Positions 1 through 15,500 of a DNA stretch of 64,000 bases are shown piece after piece (the stretch's first letter is position 1; each line of letters begins with the position of its first letter). The notes below the pieces were generated by a model. The model had not been told where the DNA came from and did no database searches. It was given only the letters and a program-made list of their open reading frames with translations. Source of the stretch: Vigna angularis. Lineage: Eukaryota > Streptophyta > Magnoliopsida > Fabales > Fabaceae. The stretch spans positions 50,919,631 to 50,983,630 of the forward strand of contig NC_068971.1 of assembly GCF_016808095.1 (NCBI RefSeq), given 5' to 3'. The translations under genes were made by a program, and so were the position numbers.

Positions 1-259
1 TGCAATAGTGTAAAAAAGTGTAATATAGGAAAAATATGATAAGTATGTTTTTCTTTTAAGTTATTGTAAAACTTAATCAAACTATTACGTATGTTCTTAT
101 TTTATTAACTACTAATGAAAATGGTCCATATATAATATCAAGGCATAAACTATTATTCGATCTAATGATAAAACATAATGTAAAAGTTTTAAATATTAAT
201 TGATCTGGAAAGAAAAACAAATATAGTTTTTAAAATATTTATTATAAAACCAGTCAATC

Positions 260-262
<3 letters not shown>

Positions 263-307
<45 letters not shown>
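263..307. repeat. (AT)n microsatellite
   Basis: About 45 bp of uninterrupted AT dinucleotides in intergenic DNA. Confidence 0.95.
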
Positions 308-310
<3 letters not shown>

Positions 311-1316
311 TAAATAATAGTACAAAATAAAATTTACATTATTAAGGTATGAATTACTTTTAATTAGATTAGGTGGTAAAAATTAGGTATACTAATAACA
401 ACCAATGATAAACAATAATAAGTGTGACTTTTAAAATAATTATTATACAAGTTATAAAAAATCACTGTATTTTAGACAAATAATGATAGTGTAAAAATTA
501 TTTCATTATTTGTGTATAAATTATTTCTTATTCTCTTTGATATTAAAAGTTCTTATAAAAGCAATGTAAGTATATAAATAGCATTTCTTTCAACCTGTAA
601 ATTATGTTATGAATATAGATTTGTTCAAAATTAAACTTGTTAATTATTTAATAAATTGTTTTGATTTATTTAATTTTTAAACATCTACATGGACACAATT
701 GTTAAAGAAGCAAAATCAAAAATTATTATCAGCAACATGCGACATTACACATTGTACAGCATGGAATAGGTCAAAAGATGAGAGTTGCCGCCGACTAAGT
801 AGGGACGAGGAACAGTGCAGAGTGGTGAGTATGAAGATAATAACAGAAACAGTGAATTAGATCTGATTTAAGCAAATAGATTATTAGCTGGTCTGTTATC
901 AGAATTACTATGTCCATAGCTGTAATCAAATTTTCTTTTTAACTTTATTGTTGCGTGTTTATCATAATTAATGCACATAGTTAAACTATTATTTCAAAAG
1001 TCAAACTGCTTAAATCACTTAAAATTATTTGGTGATAGTAGTTTAATCATTTAATCAAATGAACATTCAATACTACATTACATTAAATTCAAACAAACAA
1101 CATCAGTAAACTTCTAATGATGTAATAAACGAAAACATAAATGCTAAAATGCCAAAAACTACACTTGTTTTTTAAATATTAGATGAAAAAGAGCCAGGAT
1201 TTCGGTTCTGAAATACCAGGAAGCTTCACATAAAAAAAAAGACCTTTTTACGTTGTTCTTTAAAAATACCTGTACTTCTTAGAATACATTCATAACAAAT
1301 GTTATGCGTATTTAAT

Positions 1317-1436
1317 AATTTTAGAGGTGATTTTGAATTTTTCTCCTCTTTCTAAAAATGGTCTAAGACGGTAAAACCATAATTTTAGAGGTGATTTTGA
1401 ATTTTCTAAAACTGGTTTAAGACTATAAAACTATGA
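1317..1436. repeat. Degenerate tandem duplication, unit about 60 bp
   Basis: Two adjacent copies both begin AATTTTAGAGGTGATTTTGA, at 1317 and 1381, and both continue into a CTAAAA...GG(T)TTAAGAC block followed by TAAAAC(C/T)AT. The second copy lacks a short CT-rich segment. This looks like an old local duplication with no coding content. Confidence 0.7.
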
Positions 1437-4374
1437 TTATGAGAAAATGTTGTGTTTGAAATAAAGATTGCTATGATGCCTAAAAGATTGAAAATTGTTA
1501 ATTCCTAATTTTTTAAAATTTATTAATTTTATAATTTGAAAACCGTTTTTAATTTCGTATTTCTTAAAATTGCTGTGATATTTCATAGACGTGATTTAAC
1601 ATTTTTAGAACATGTATACAGTAGAAAATGAAATATAATAAATAATATGATGGGGAAGTATCATTGTTGTATATTTTGGATCAATTTTTTTCATATGATA
1701 TGAGATGAGACAAAATAGGGGGTTTTGCAGGCTATCGTGCGCCGCTGACTTGAGTAAATTCTGATAATATCAATTTCTAGGGTTTCTGTCTACCTCTTGA
1801 GACTTGGTAAAACATTCAATGACCAATTTTTTAATAATAGATAATGTATTTTTTATTGATAAAATCTTAGTGATTAAAAAAACAAAGAAAAAACGAAGCA
1901 TCTTTCTCCCTCGGGCTTTTTTTTTTATTTTTATTTCTTAAAGTCGTCTTCTGTCTTCAATCAAATACAAAATAACTATTTATTCCCAATTTGTTATTCA
2001 AAACATGTGATTAGGGTTACATTAAATGTTTGAATTAATTGTGAATTATTTTATTGAGTATAATATTATCGTAATTTTTTTTTATAATTACATTAGAATA
2101 TTTATCATAATAAAAAAATGTATACAATGATAGTGGATAGTTAGATGCTTAGATAAGAAAGAGTAGTTAAAATTGGTTACAATTTGCATTAACGGTGATA
2201 AATTTATTATAACAAATATTACAAGTTTTTTTCAGTGAATTCTCAGCTTTAGGTTTGTTCAAATTGTTTATACATTATCACATGTATAGGAAAATAATTA
2301 TCAAAATTAACATTCGTTAATCACTCCTAAAAGGTCTGGGAAGAAACATAAATTATTATTAGTCCAAAGTCTTTTGTTCTCTTCGGAGTATTTTTAATAT
2401 AGAATAATAATACTTTTTAATATGAATTTGTTTTATATTTTTGTCCAATGTTATTTTTTTTATTAGTCCAATGTTATTTTTTTTATTTTTTACAAATATA
2501 AAAGTTTACTTTTTATAATTATTTTATTTTTACAGTTTAAATGGATGTTAATATATGTTACTATATCATTACTATTTAATATAACTGTTGATCCAATAAA
2601 ATTATATTATTTTATTTTATTTTTCTGAAAATTAAACTTTTTATCCCATAGAAGCTAGACAAGCGAATTAAGTTTGTAAAGGAGGAAATATAGGTGTGAA
2701 TATTTGAGATTTTCTGACAAAGAGAGGGTCATTGAATTATTTGGATAAGTATCTATTTAATAATTTTTATTATATGCGAGTTTGTGGCGTAATATTGATA
2801 GAAAAAAATTAAAAACAACTTATTTGAGTAAAGTTCACTAAAAGAAATGTTTAAATGGATTACAAGGTGATATAATTATTCTGAGAACCTGTTTTCTATG
2901 GATTGTAACGAAAAAAACATTTAAAATTAATGAAGAGTTAATGTTTTAATTAAAGTTTATAATGATAAAATAGAAGAGTAAACATTTCTCATTTTTGTTT
3001 ATAGATTTTAATTTTTCTAAAACAAAATTTTATAACTTCTTTTTAATATTTTGGAAACTAGATTCTCATTCTCTTTTCTTGATTTTAGAACTAAATGGGA
3101 AGGAGTTATAAGTCCGACTTAGTTAAATAGATGTAAGTTTTAATTAGAATAAGTTTTCCTATATGTTCAGCGGTTGATTTTTTTTTTTTTTTTTTTACTT
3201 TTTTTAAATTTGGAGTTGCAACCACATTATATTCCCACAGACTATAACAAATTTAAAAATGTAGAAATGGCCTGCAGGTTAGATTAAAAATTTCAACTCA
3301 CAACCCTGTTTGGGTTAGACTTATCAGTGTATCAAATTAGTATAGACTGAGGACAGATTGAGATGGATTAAATTAAAATTTAATTTCTTTTAATTTTTAA
3401 ATTAAAAATTAAAATATTAACTATTTTATATTATATTTTGTTAAATATAAAATAATATTACAATTTAAATCACTAATATTTACAAATTAAATTTCAATAC
3501 AAATCATAGAATAATTTAACATATTAATATTCAATTAAAGTCATTAATTAATCAAATAAATAATTAAAAATGTTTATGCAATTTAATATGTTTTTAATAT
3601 TTAATTGTATATATAAATAAAATCCATAAGTAATTTTTTTTAAATATAAAATTGAAAAAAATATAACAAAAAATAAAGATAAAAAAGTTAAGGATAATAA
3701 GAAAAAGAGATATAAAAAAAAAGTAGCAAAGCAAACTATTAGCTTCTTGGCATTTCATTTGGCAAAATAGATTATAATTTTTTACCCATGTTTTTGTTAT
3801 GGTGAGTATCCGTCTTTAGTTGATCAATGGCGATTTGAAAAAATGATCAAATATTAAAAAACCATTAAGCACTTACTTTTAATAATTAAATATTTAATTT
3901 CCATAAATTTAACAATTGCTATTTTTTAGTATATACATTAGTAACATCAATGTAACTACTTAATACTAAACTTAATTTCTCTTAATCAAAATACTTTAAA
4001 ATTACACTGATATAGCTTAACTTGGTGATTTATAGATTGAGTGAATGATATATGACCATCTTAATTATAGTTTGATCGAATAATATATAATCATCTTACT
4101 TGTAGTTTAATAAGATGAGACATGACTATCTTAATATCTTGATTGTAAATTAATCCAACATTTCATATATATTATTAATAAAGTCTTTCATTTCTTACTT
4201 ATTCAAATGGATTACATATTTATAAAAACATTATGTCTAATTAACCTTTTTAATGAGATAACACCTAAACATTTATTATTCAAAATTTTCACTATATTTT
4301 CGTTTTTTATTTTTATAATCAGACTTGGACATATTAATATAATAAAAAACTTATTACCACAATAATCTATAAAA

Positions 4375-4377
<3 letters not shown>

Positions 4378-4407
<30 letters not shown>
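4378..4407. repeat. (AT)n microsatellite
   Basis: About 30 bp of AT dinucleotides in intergenic DNA. Confidence 0.95.
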
Positions 4408-4409
<2 letters not shown>

Positions 4410-5158
4410 TATGAACAAAATAATAGATTTGTCCATGTGTCAGGATTAATATATTATATTTTAAATTTAGATGCGATAAAAAAAACCATTAAATGGGCAG
4501 AAAATGATTTCTTATTAAAAGTGTTTGAAATTTGAATATGAAAGGATAATAATAATATAATTTTCCAACTATTTATTTCATGCAATAATAATAATAGAAT
4601 AAGTATTTAAAAATTTGTGATGGGGACAAGCAAGCGGACGGTGGTGGTTGGGCTTTCGCTTTTTGTGATCATGCACTTGTGTTTTAAAAAAACTGATGCT
4701 CTGAGTCTTACGGATACCAAGAAAAAAAATTAAATAAGAAAAAGAAAGCGATATAAGAAATCACATTGATTTCCGGAACAATATCACCGTAGTCACGTTG
4801 CTGACATCGTCTTTTATTTTTCACTCTCCTTTCTCAACTTTGTCGTCAAAATCCATGGGCAAGTCTTCGATCTCTTTCTCAGTATACTTTTTCTCTTTCT
4901 GCTAAATACAATATTGTCTGAAAATTCAATGCAAATTTCCTCTATGATAATTAATAACCGATGAGACATAAATTGCCATATAAATCAAAACAATATTTTA
5001 AGAAGCTAAAAGATAAGATAATCCAGAGCTTAATTAGGCATCATATATTACTATGAACCAATTGCAGAAAATACAAACAATAATCCAAAATAAAGTCTGT
5101 CACATAAAAAATAAAATGAATTATAAACCTAAAACTCCATATTAAATTCAAAGTTCAT

Positions 5159-5160
<2 letters not shown>

Positions 5161-5236
<76 letters not shown>
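5161..5236. repeat. (AT)n microsatellite
   Basis: About 76 bp of AT dinucleotides. Translated it gives an Ile-Tyr run, so the reading frame spanning it is an artefact. Confidence 0.95.
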
Positions 5237-5239
<3 letters not shown>

Positions 5240-5719
5240 TTAAATAATGAAAATCATCACTCAGACTAAATATTGAGATTGTAATGAAAAGAAAGAAAAA
5301 ACAGAGAAGCAAATGTAATTTGTGTATTATTTCCAATCCTAGATACAGATATTTATACATCAAAATTATAACAAAATTAGTTATAATTCTATTTAATTTA
5401 CCAATTATATAAACATAATAATAACAAACTGAAATAATAACAAACAAGATTTTAAATCCTAAGCCTAATTGAAATAAGTCTTTCTATCAACACGTTTTCC
5501 GTTCCAAATAAACAAAGAATATTTTGTTTCAAGAAAAAAACAAAAAGGATTGGGATCTTGGTCGATTACAATTCCAAATTTTCACAAATTCTGAATTCAA
5601 GAAACACGAAAATGAACAAAACTAGTGTTTTGTGATAATTTTAATTGTCCAAAGTTCATTGCCATATATATAAAGTAAAATCTTAAGATGCTATAGTGTA
5701 AAAGGATGAAGATAATATA

Positions 5720-5721
<2 letters not shown>

Positions 5722-5801
<80 letters not shown>
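5722..5801. repeat. (AT)n microsatellite
   Basis: About 80 bp of pure AT dinucleotides in intergenic DNA. Confidence 0.95.
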
Positions 5802-5804
<3 letters not shown>

Positions 5805-7037
5805 TGGTGTGAAAGAGTTAGTATTAATAATTAATACAAAATGCTAGTGTCTTGTAATATTTAAAATGTTTCAGTTATATCTGAACATCCCTTAATCATG
5901 ATCAGAACAGTTTCCATTAACAAGTTGACCATAACTAAATAAACTGGCTTGTAAAATTCTCCGGAGAAGACGAGAGTGACTGACAGAACAGAAATGAAAT
6001 TAAAATTAATGTGTCATTCACATGACACATAAATTAAAATGTTATGCTTTTCTTATTTGAATTTATGTTTTGTAATGTAATAGAGCACTACATCAGCAAA
6101 ATTAAATTGCCATCACATATTAGAGTCTAACCGTATTAAGAAAATTATTTTTTAAACAAATTAAAAAACAGGAAGAGTTGGTGAAAAAACAGAAAAGCGG
6201 TTAAAATAAGAAGTTGTATTAGCATCAGGTTACAGGCCCATAGTATATTACTGAATTAAAACTTCATGCTTTATTGAACTCTTGTATTTCTTTCAGCTAA
6301 AATAGTTCATTCTACATATATTTAAATCGATAATTAACTGAATTCAGTTAACATAAAAATCATATATTAGAGACAAAAATCACATATTTCTATAAATTAA
6401 AAAATAAATTTTTAGTTTTTAATAAAAAAATTAAAATCAAGTTTGATCAAGTGTATAAGGATTAAAGACACGTTTATTTTTATAAATGTATATTAGATAC
6501 TGGTTTTTTCTAGCATGCTGAATGATGGTCTTATCTTAGGCCGGTTTTCGTGTCTTTGGTTTTGGGCTTTTTTTCTTTCCTGTTCTATTAATAAAAGATT
6601 ACATTTTTAATATAGAAATTTAAATTTTCTTAATATATTTTTTTAATTTGTTAATATTTAAAAGTGGTTTTTAATAGTTATTATGTGCATTTATTGAAAA
6701 AGTAATATTAATATGTAATTAATCTTAAAGAAGTTTTCAAACAAAATTTAGCGTTTAAAACAAAAAATAAATGATAAAAATATAATTATATATTAATGTT
6801 AATTTTTATTTTAATAAAAAATATATGATAATTATTAAATATCAAAGGCATATTTAGTTATAATAATAATTAACAGATATCACACAAGTTATTTGTACTA
6901 AAATTATACTTTTTTTCTTATTATACTAAAACCAAAACATGACAATACTTATTGTAAATTGTCTATTTTATTTTAAATATACATTTAATAAATCTAAAAT
7001 TAACTATAGCCATTAATTTATAACGAGTGATTACTTG

Positions 7038-7351
<314 letters not shown>

Positions 7352-7448
7352 AAAATTTCTCTCAACCCTTTCTCTTTTATCTTTCTCACTCCAATCTTTC
7401 CTTTGTCATCCCTACTGTAGCCCCAATTGAAAAAATCAAAAACACTTG

Positions 7449-7853
7449 TCGTTAAACAATCTTACAAAACAATGATTTTGTAATGAGTTTTTATTTTATA
7501 ATTTTTGTCTTATCTAATTTTATCCAATTTTCACAAGCATAAAGGAATTGGTAATTGACCTAGAAAAAATCAGAAATACTCATTGTTAAACAATTTCTTA
7601 CAAAAAATGATTTTATAATGAGTTTTTATTTTATAATTTTTGTCTTATCTAATTTTATCTAATCTTCACAAGCATAATGACATCAAAGGAATTGGTAATT
7701 GGCCTGAAAAAAAAATCAGAAACACTCATTGTTAAACAATTTCTTACAAAAAATGACTTTATAATGAGTTTTCATTTTATAATTTTTGTCGTATATAATT
7801 TTATCTAATTTTCACAAGCATAATGACATCGAAAAGAATTGGTAATTGGCCTG
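7449..7853. repeat. Three-copy internal tandem repeat of the MULE
   Basis: Three degenerate copies begin with GTTAAACAAT at about 7452, 7586 and 7732. Each runs through TAATGAGTTTT(T/C)ATTTTATA and a CACAAGCATAA block to AATTGGTAATTG. They are AT-rich and non-coding in appearance. Confidence 0.75.
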
Positions 7854-8019
7854 GAGGGTTTTTTTAGATATGATGATTCAACATATGCAGATGATGAAAT
7901 TAGAGAGGTTAGTGAAGATGGTGAAATTGAAGAGATCTTGAATGAACCTTTGCCTGAAGGTGAATATGTCAATGACTCAACTCTTTACAAAGGCAAATTG
8001 TTTAAAGGCAAATCTTTCT

Positions 8020-8021
<2 letters not shown>
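7839..8021 (+). pseudogene. Acidic 60-codon open frame inside the MULE, unrecognised
   Basis: The frame begins with a short stretch read from the repeat (up to about residue 9), then reads an acidic segment rich in Asp and Glu (YDDSTYADDEIREVSEDGEI), then NEPLPEGEYVND and KGKLFKGKSF. The middle looks like real protein sequence and is unlike the surrounding repeats. It could be a captured host exon or the N-terminal remnant of a MuDR-type transposase, whose leaders often have an acidic tract followed by a G-x-x-F-K-type motif. I do not recognise the parent. The stop falls at the inner edge of the right inverted repeat. Confidence 0.3.
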
Positions 8022-9549
<1,528 letters not shown>

Positions 9550-10266
9550 TTATTTGCTGTGTCGCTGGTGCACCACGAAACAGGAAGAGCACCTGATCAA
9601 ACCGTTGGAATTGCAGGAAGAACAGATCCTGAAGGCGCCACTCTTTTCAACGAACACTTTATGGCTTCCATCGCATTTGTCGCACACAACGAATCTCAGC
9701 CCTCCACAGAGACCGCACGCGATGCTCCGCGACAACGGCAGCCTTTCGATCAGCTCGTGCAACTCGCCGCTGTCGTAGAGTCGCCGAACTTCGTCTGCGC
9801 CGCCAATGTAGGTTCCGGCTATGAAAACGCTCGGAAGAGGCACGGTGCGGCGGCCGAGAATCTGCTGCAGCTCCTCGCGGAAGCGTTCGTCGACACTGAC
9901 GTCGCGCTCGTCGACGGCGACGGCGAAGCCGCGGAGGATGGACCTGACGGCGCGGCAGTCGTCGTGGGTGCGGCGGACGACGCGGAGGCTGGTGTAGTAG
10001 AGGACGACGGATGAACAGTCGGATTCCGGCGGCGGTGCGAAGGAGGAAGGGGCGGCGGCGGCGCGGGAGTCGCTGAGGGAACGGAGGAGGGAGGGGGAGA
10101 CGGAGAGGCGGCGGAAAAGGGAGGGAGATTTGGGAGAGCTAGGTTCGGGTTCGGAAGCGAGGAGGGTTTGAATGTCTTTGAAGGAAGTGCAGGAGACGGT
10201 GGAGGCTCGGGATCGGGATCGGTTGGGACGCGAAGCTGTAGTTCGGACACGCCATGGTAACCACAT
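9550..10266 (-). CDS. Glutaredoxin-domain protein with C-terminal CxxC zinc-finger-like motifs
   Basis: This is a single-exon gene encoding 238 residues. I chose the start at MWLPWRV because plant members of this family begin in this way with a Ser/Arg-rich leader and a CTSFKDIQTLL motif (residues 26-36); an in-frame Met 60 codons upstream would add unconserved sequence. Residues about 86-178 form the glutaredoxin-like fold: VVLYYTSLR, a TVPLPSVFI segment in the cis-proline position, and the YIGGADEV glutathione-site motif. The usual CPYC active site is replaced by TSLR, so classical dithiol activity is unlikely, and this is normal for the family. The tail has four CxxC pairs (C184/C187, C195/C198, C215/C218, C226/C229) that probably bind metal. 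The coding region is strikingly GC-rich against AT-rich flanks. Molecular role unknown. Confidence 0.9.
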   Translation of the reverse strand: MWLPWRVRTTASRPNRSRSRASTVSCTSFKDIQTLLASEPEPSSPKSPSLFRRLSVSPSLLRSLSDSRAAAAPSSFAPPPESDCSSVVLYYTSLRVVRRTHDDCRAVRSILRGFAVAVDERDVSVDERFREELQQILGRRTVPLPSVFIAGTYIGGADEVRRLYDSGELHELIERLPLSRSIACGLCGGLRFVVCDKCDGSHKVFVEKSGAFRICSSCNSNGLIRCSSCFVVHQRHSK

Positions 10267-12570
10267 TGAAACAGAGGAGAAACAGGTTGTGTCTTGTTTC
10301 TCTTTGTTGATGTGGTTTATTTTATGGAGTGATGTATTTAGTGTGTGGAGTGAGCGGGATTGAATTGGTAAATAGATACAAAAGGGAAGGGCCATCGCTA
10401 TTGATGATTTTGTATTTTGCATGTTTATTAAATTAGTAAATGTCACATAATATAAGTATAAAATATAAAAGAGAATAAAAAATAAATAAAAATATTAACG
10501 TAAAAAATTTAGATATATCAAAAAATAATTAGTCTTAATAAATAAAATTAGTGAAAACACTTAAAATTTACAAAACAAATTAAAAAATTTGAGAAAAATA
10601 AAACAAAGAAATAAGATGAAAAAAATATAAAAATAAAAAGAAAATGACAAAGAAAATTGTTTTAATTAGCATTCATCCATATATTATCTGTTATGAAAAG
10701 TGAAATTTCTTTTGCTTTAAAAGGAGTTTTAGAGGATATAATAAAAATATATATTTTATATCATGAATCTTAAATTATGTAAAATTATTGGATATGATAA
10801 GAAAAAAATAAAATGAAACAGAAATTAAAAAGATGAAAAAGTATGAAACAATATTTGCATTATAAATTTAAAAATTTAAATCTATAAAACTCAAAAATTT
10901 TAAAAATTGGTATAATTGATTCAAATAGAATATAAGTAAAAATATATTGAATTATAAAAATGCAATTCATTGAACTCTTGTAATTTTTTTTGGTACAATA
11001 TGAAAAAGAAAAACGACACTCCTATTATACATATTATACATAGTTCCATTGCTACATTAAACATGTAACCGTCATTTCAGTCAAAAATATATTAATTATA
11101 TACCAAATAAATTTTACAAAAAATCCTTGTACTTAGAAAATTAACAAATATTGATCACTTTTAAATTCATAAAACATTAAATATATTTAATTTTTCATTT
11201 AATACTTTCTTCTCAAATATGAAAAGAGGATAAGAAAAATATAACATTATTCGTGATAATAACATATCATATTATAACTATTTTATAGGATGATTCTTTC
11301 ATATCTTATTATTACCTGATAGGCAAAACTACAATTGAGGCTATTTGAAACTCAATAATTTGCTAAAATCTGGTTTTTAGATATGGTATTTAAATTTGTT
11401 TGATTTTATTTCATAAATCTCCTTGTTAGACAATTTCTCTTTTAAGTCCGGTACTTATTTTTTTTCCAAAAGTAGTTAAAATTTATAACTTTCTCATTAA
11501 ATTGTTATATTTACAATTTTTAGATTTTTTTCAAATCGTTAAAAACTGCTCTAACTTGTAGATATTATTTAAGAAAAGTACGTTTTAAATAGTTAAAACG
11601 AATTTTAAATACACCTTAAAAGTAAGTTTATAAGCATCAACAATTTTAATTATCATATACATCCATATATGATAATCTTAAAATCTCTTAATCTCTTTAC
11701 TCTCTATTCACATTTTATCTTATTATTATAACTTGTTGACATATATTGGTCGAATTATTCTAATATATAATTTGTGACAATTAAAATCAACTAATAATTT
11801 AAATTATTTAAATAAATAAATAATCAGGTTTAATAAAATTTGAAAGGTTTTAGTCGAAAAGGTTTTAAGAAGGACGACGTAATTAATAAAATAAAAAATT
11901 ATGCAAATAAAAGTATCAATCTATCTTCTCAAACAAAGCTCTTTGAATCAATCGATTAAGGACGAGTTTACCCGTTGAATACTGCTGCACCCATTAGTCG
12001 ATTGGTCAAGAAAGAGTGCTACACAATCAATTATCGAAAGCATTAAAAATGGTTTTGTTCATTTAATGAACGTTTAACAAGCGCACACAAACGATTAAAG
12101 AAGAGTTTTAAAGGAACCCTAAGTATGATCTTCTCTAAATGGTTTAAAGATCACTAAATAAATGTACAATTAATATTTATACAAATCGATAGGTTAATAA
12201 CAAGTTCCAAAAGAACTCCCACCAAACACTTATCAACAAAACGTGCTAAGTTATAAATAATTTACACCAAAGTATAACAAATCAATTGCTACAAAGGCAA
12301 AATTAGAAAAATAAACACAAGTATAGAATTGAAAATTATTGCTTAAATAAAAGGATACATGTAAAGAGGTTGGGTCGGTAATATCGAATCAATTCACAAA
12401 AAAAACAACAAAAGTAAAAGACAAGAAAATAAAGTTCAGAAGTTGAGAGGATAAATGATTTCTTCATTTGCCTCTCTTTGATCTGTGGGGCTGGGAAGGA
12501 TTTCATCCTCTTCGATGTTTTCAATGCTGCCTTCATCGTCTGAAATATTTTAAATATACATTAACTAATT
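10267..12570. other. Intergenic region between glutaredoxin-like gene and PMT
   Basis: AT-rich, with no gene seen. The left part holds the promoter of the leftward glutaredoxin-like gene, and the right end is the 3' flank of the methyltransferase. A more balanced patch at about 11860-12130 might be a repeat relic but matches nothing I recognise. Confidence 0.6.
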
Positions 12571-15500
12571 CTAAGGTCTTGGACGCCAGAAACTCTTCTT
12601 ACCAACAAGAAACCGATTTTGATACAATGTTACAGACCAATGAAGTGAATGCAGAACCGGACCAAGCTTGTTCATCATTTCCACAGTGTCCTGAACCAGT
12701 ACATACCCATCTGGTCTCAGTATGCGATCTATCTCCACAACCACATCTACAATCTCACATCTCACAACACAAACACCATAATTAGCAGTATTTTTTGTTT
12801 GTGTTTTCTGCAATATAGCATATGTACTAACGAGAAAGCACTATAAACATATAACAGAAGTTCTTGGCTTTAGTTTCCTCTATATGCATACCTTTGTTCA
12901 AGATGTTTGAAAAGAAAGCTTGCATGAACAAGATCATAGGTGCGAGGGTATGTACTCAAGGACTCGCACCAGTCATGATATAATCCTATTAGCCCTCGGT
13001 CAAATATAGTAGTAAGAGTATCTGGCATGTCAATGGGTACTACATTCATCACCCACACTGGTAGATGAATGAGTGACGCGGCAAATCTGGAGAGAAAGAG
13101 AGAAAAGAACATGCATGCATGGTGTCAAGTTCAAAGAAAACTTGAAAGGTAAAGAAGCAATTTTTGTGATTGAATATAGTTTACCCTGCATAACCAGCAT
13201 TCATGTCCATTACATTTCGAACACTTGACCAGTTTATAGACAGACCATCTATATAAACGTCTGAAACTAGTTCAGACCAGTGCTTGGTGTCATTCAAGAA
13301 TTTCTCAGTGACATCTGATTCACTCGATAAGCTTGGAGGTATACCAGTAAGCCTTTGGGGCCAAGACTTTGGCCAGCTCTGAATGTTACCCTCACCATCA
13401 ACTGGAAGAGGAATGAGGCAACCACTGAGTTTGGCATACCTAATCATACAAATAAAATCAGAAGGGATAGAAGTTAAACTAACAGTAACAGTAATATGCT
13501 TAGCATTGTTTGCTATGGTTGGCTTGTGAACATTTTCTATGGTCTCTGTTTGAACAACATGTGCTAAACATATTGCATATCAAAAGGATAAAACATATGA
13601 TGCAAACAGTAGCACAAAGTTTACTCATTTGGTTTCCATTCATGGTATTGCAGAGAAAAGAAAGTTGGTCGAAATATAAATGTGAAAGAAGTTCAACCAA
13701 AAACTAACATATATATACCAGGATGAGACACTTTTCTTGTCGCTATATTCACATAAAGGAGGAGTATTCTCTTTGCGTTCCTGATAACAAGAAGATGAGG
13801 TAGGCTTCTGGTATATAACAAGCCCAATACCAGATGAGTCCAGAGTCTTAGCCACAACACTCCAGCACATTGCTTTTGTTACTGTCACCATGGCTGCAGA
13901 AAACATTAAAACGATTGTAATGTTTTGTAACATCCTTCAATAAATGAAAAAACAAAACATGCATGAAAAGATAAAATGAAAAATAATTTTTTTCTTAATC
14001 AGTAATTTTAAATTAGAAACCCATAATTATTTTCTTGAAAGAGAGGGGAGACTCCTCCAATAAAAAGGTATCCGCTTAAAAAATAAAATGTTGGTATTTT
14101 AACGCATATATATATATATATTATATATAATTAAAATGAATTGTAAAGCTGATGTTTTATTTTCTAAGGATGGTAAAAAATAATTGTTCTTCTTGAAAAG
14201 GGTTCCTTACAAAAGGTTTCCTTGCTACAAGAATTTTTGAGTTAAATGTTTCTTAATTTTTTCGTGTACAACCAAAAAATATTTTTTGATATATAACACA
14301 TAGATAAGTAATGTATACTCATTCAAAAAATTATTTAGTTAACAACAATAAATTTTTCAATAAATTTGAACTTTTTTTTCTTAGAAATTTACCTCAATTT
14401 TTTTTTCTTTCAATCAAAAGATTTTCTCATTTTACTTTTTTTTCTATTCCTTTCTTTCCTTTCTCATGACAATAACTCACATTCTTACACACCGTTTTCT
14501 TAAATTCCGTTGTTCTTTAAACTTTTTCCATTTTTTCTCTTATGAAATCATTGATCACATCTTTTATGTATCTTTCTTCCTTCCCATCTCCCAAAAGAGG
14601 TTGAAAATAATATTTATTTTCAAATGAGAAAAGAGGTATGTGCATGGGGTGAGGGACAAACCATTCCATACTTTGCGATCTCTTTCATCATCGCGATAAA
14701 CTGGTGTGGCAGACCATGCAAAGAAACCACCAGGTCTAAGAATCCTGTTCAGCTCAAACAACGGTTTCCCACCTACAAATTTGTGAACAAACACTCTTCT
14801 CATAAACATAAACATAGTACAAATAGAAATTGGAAATGGATAATAGAAGAAGCTTGTCCTCTTATGGACAAATCACAACTCAGAAGTAAGAAGTACCGTC
14901 AGCATCCCAATGCACCCTGCATCTTGCACAGTGTACCAAATCAAATCCATTGTCAGGAAATGTCAACTTTTGAGTTCCAATGACAGAATGAGTTGCAGGA
15001 ATTCCTCGTTCCAATGCAAACTGTATCTGAGCTTCATGCTCATCCTTTGGTGCAAATGACATAGTAATAACATTTTTGTCCAGAAGATAGCCACCAAAGC
15101 TAGCAACTCCACAACCAACATCAAGAACAACCCTGATATTCTTTCCCCATTGGATTGTCGGTAGTGTCTGGCATAAAACAGCAGAGATTCAGAAATCTAC
15201 AACATACAGTTATATAAACAGAACATGTAAGACACTAACTTAGTCATGCATAAACAAAAAGCTGAAAAAAATGCTTGGACGAACTCATGAAAACGAGTAA
15301 GAACAAATTCTGTCGTTTTCAATAGCTCCTTCCTTATACGGCCAATTATAAGCCCAAAGCTTTATCAATTGGGAAAATATTAATCCGTAGGAAAAGAAGA
15401 ATAATTTTGTTAAGATATAGTTGTGGCCTAGATTCAAATATCTTGTTTCTTATACTAAAACCATTTATCATTTTATGAGGTTAATTCAAAAAAAAAAAAA

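Noticed and set aside
715..900. GC-richer patch that might be an exon
   Set aside because: The minus-strand translation gives no known motif and there is no supporting splice structure.
5148..5447. Open frames made of Ile-Tyr repeats (also at 4212, 8187, 8247, 35519, 52947)
   Set aside because: They are translations of (AT)n microsatellites with short unrelated ends.
9559..10014. 151-codon frame on the plus strand, antisense to the glutaredoxin-like gene
   Set aside because: It is a shadow of GC-rich codons. The minus frame has the conserved family motifs.
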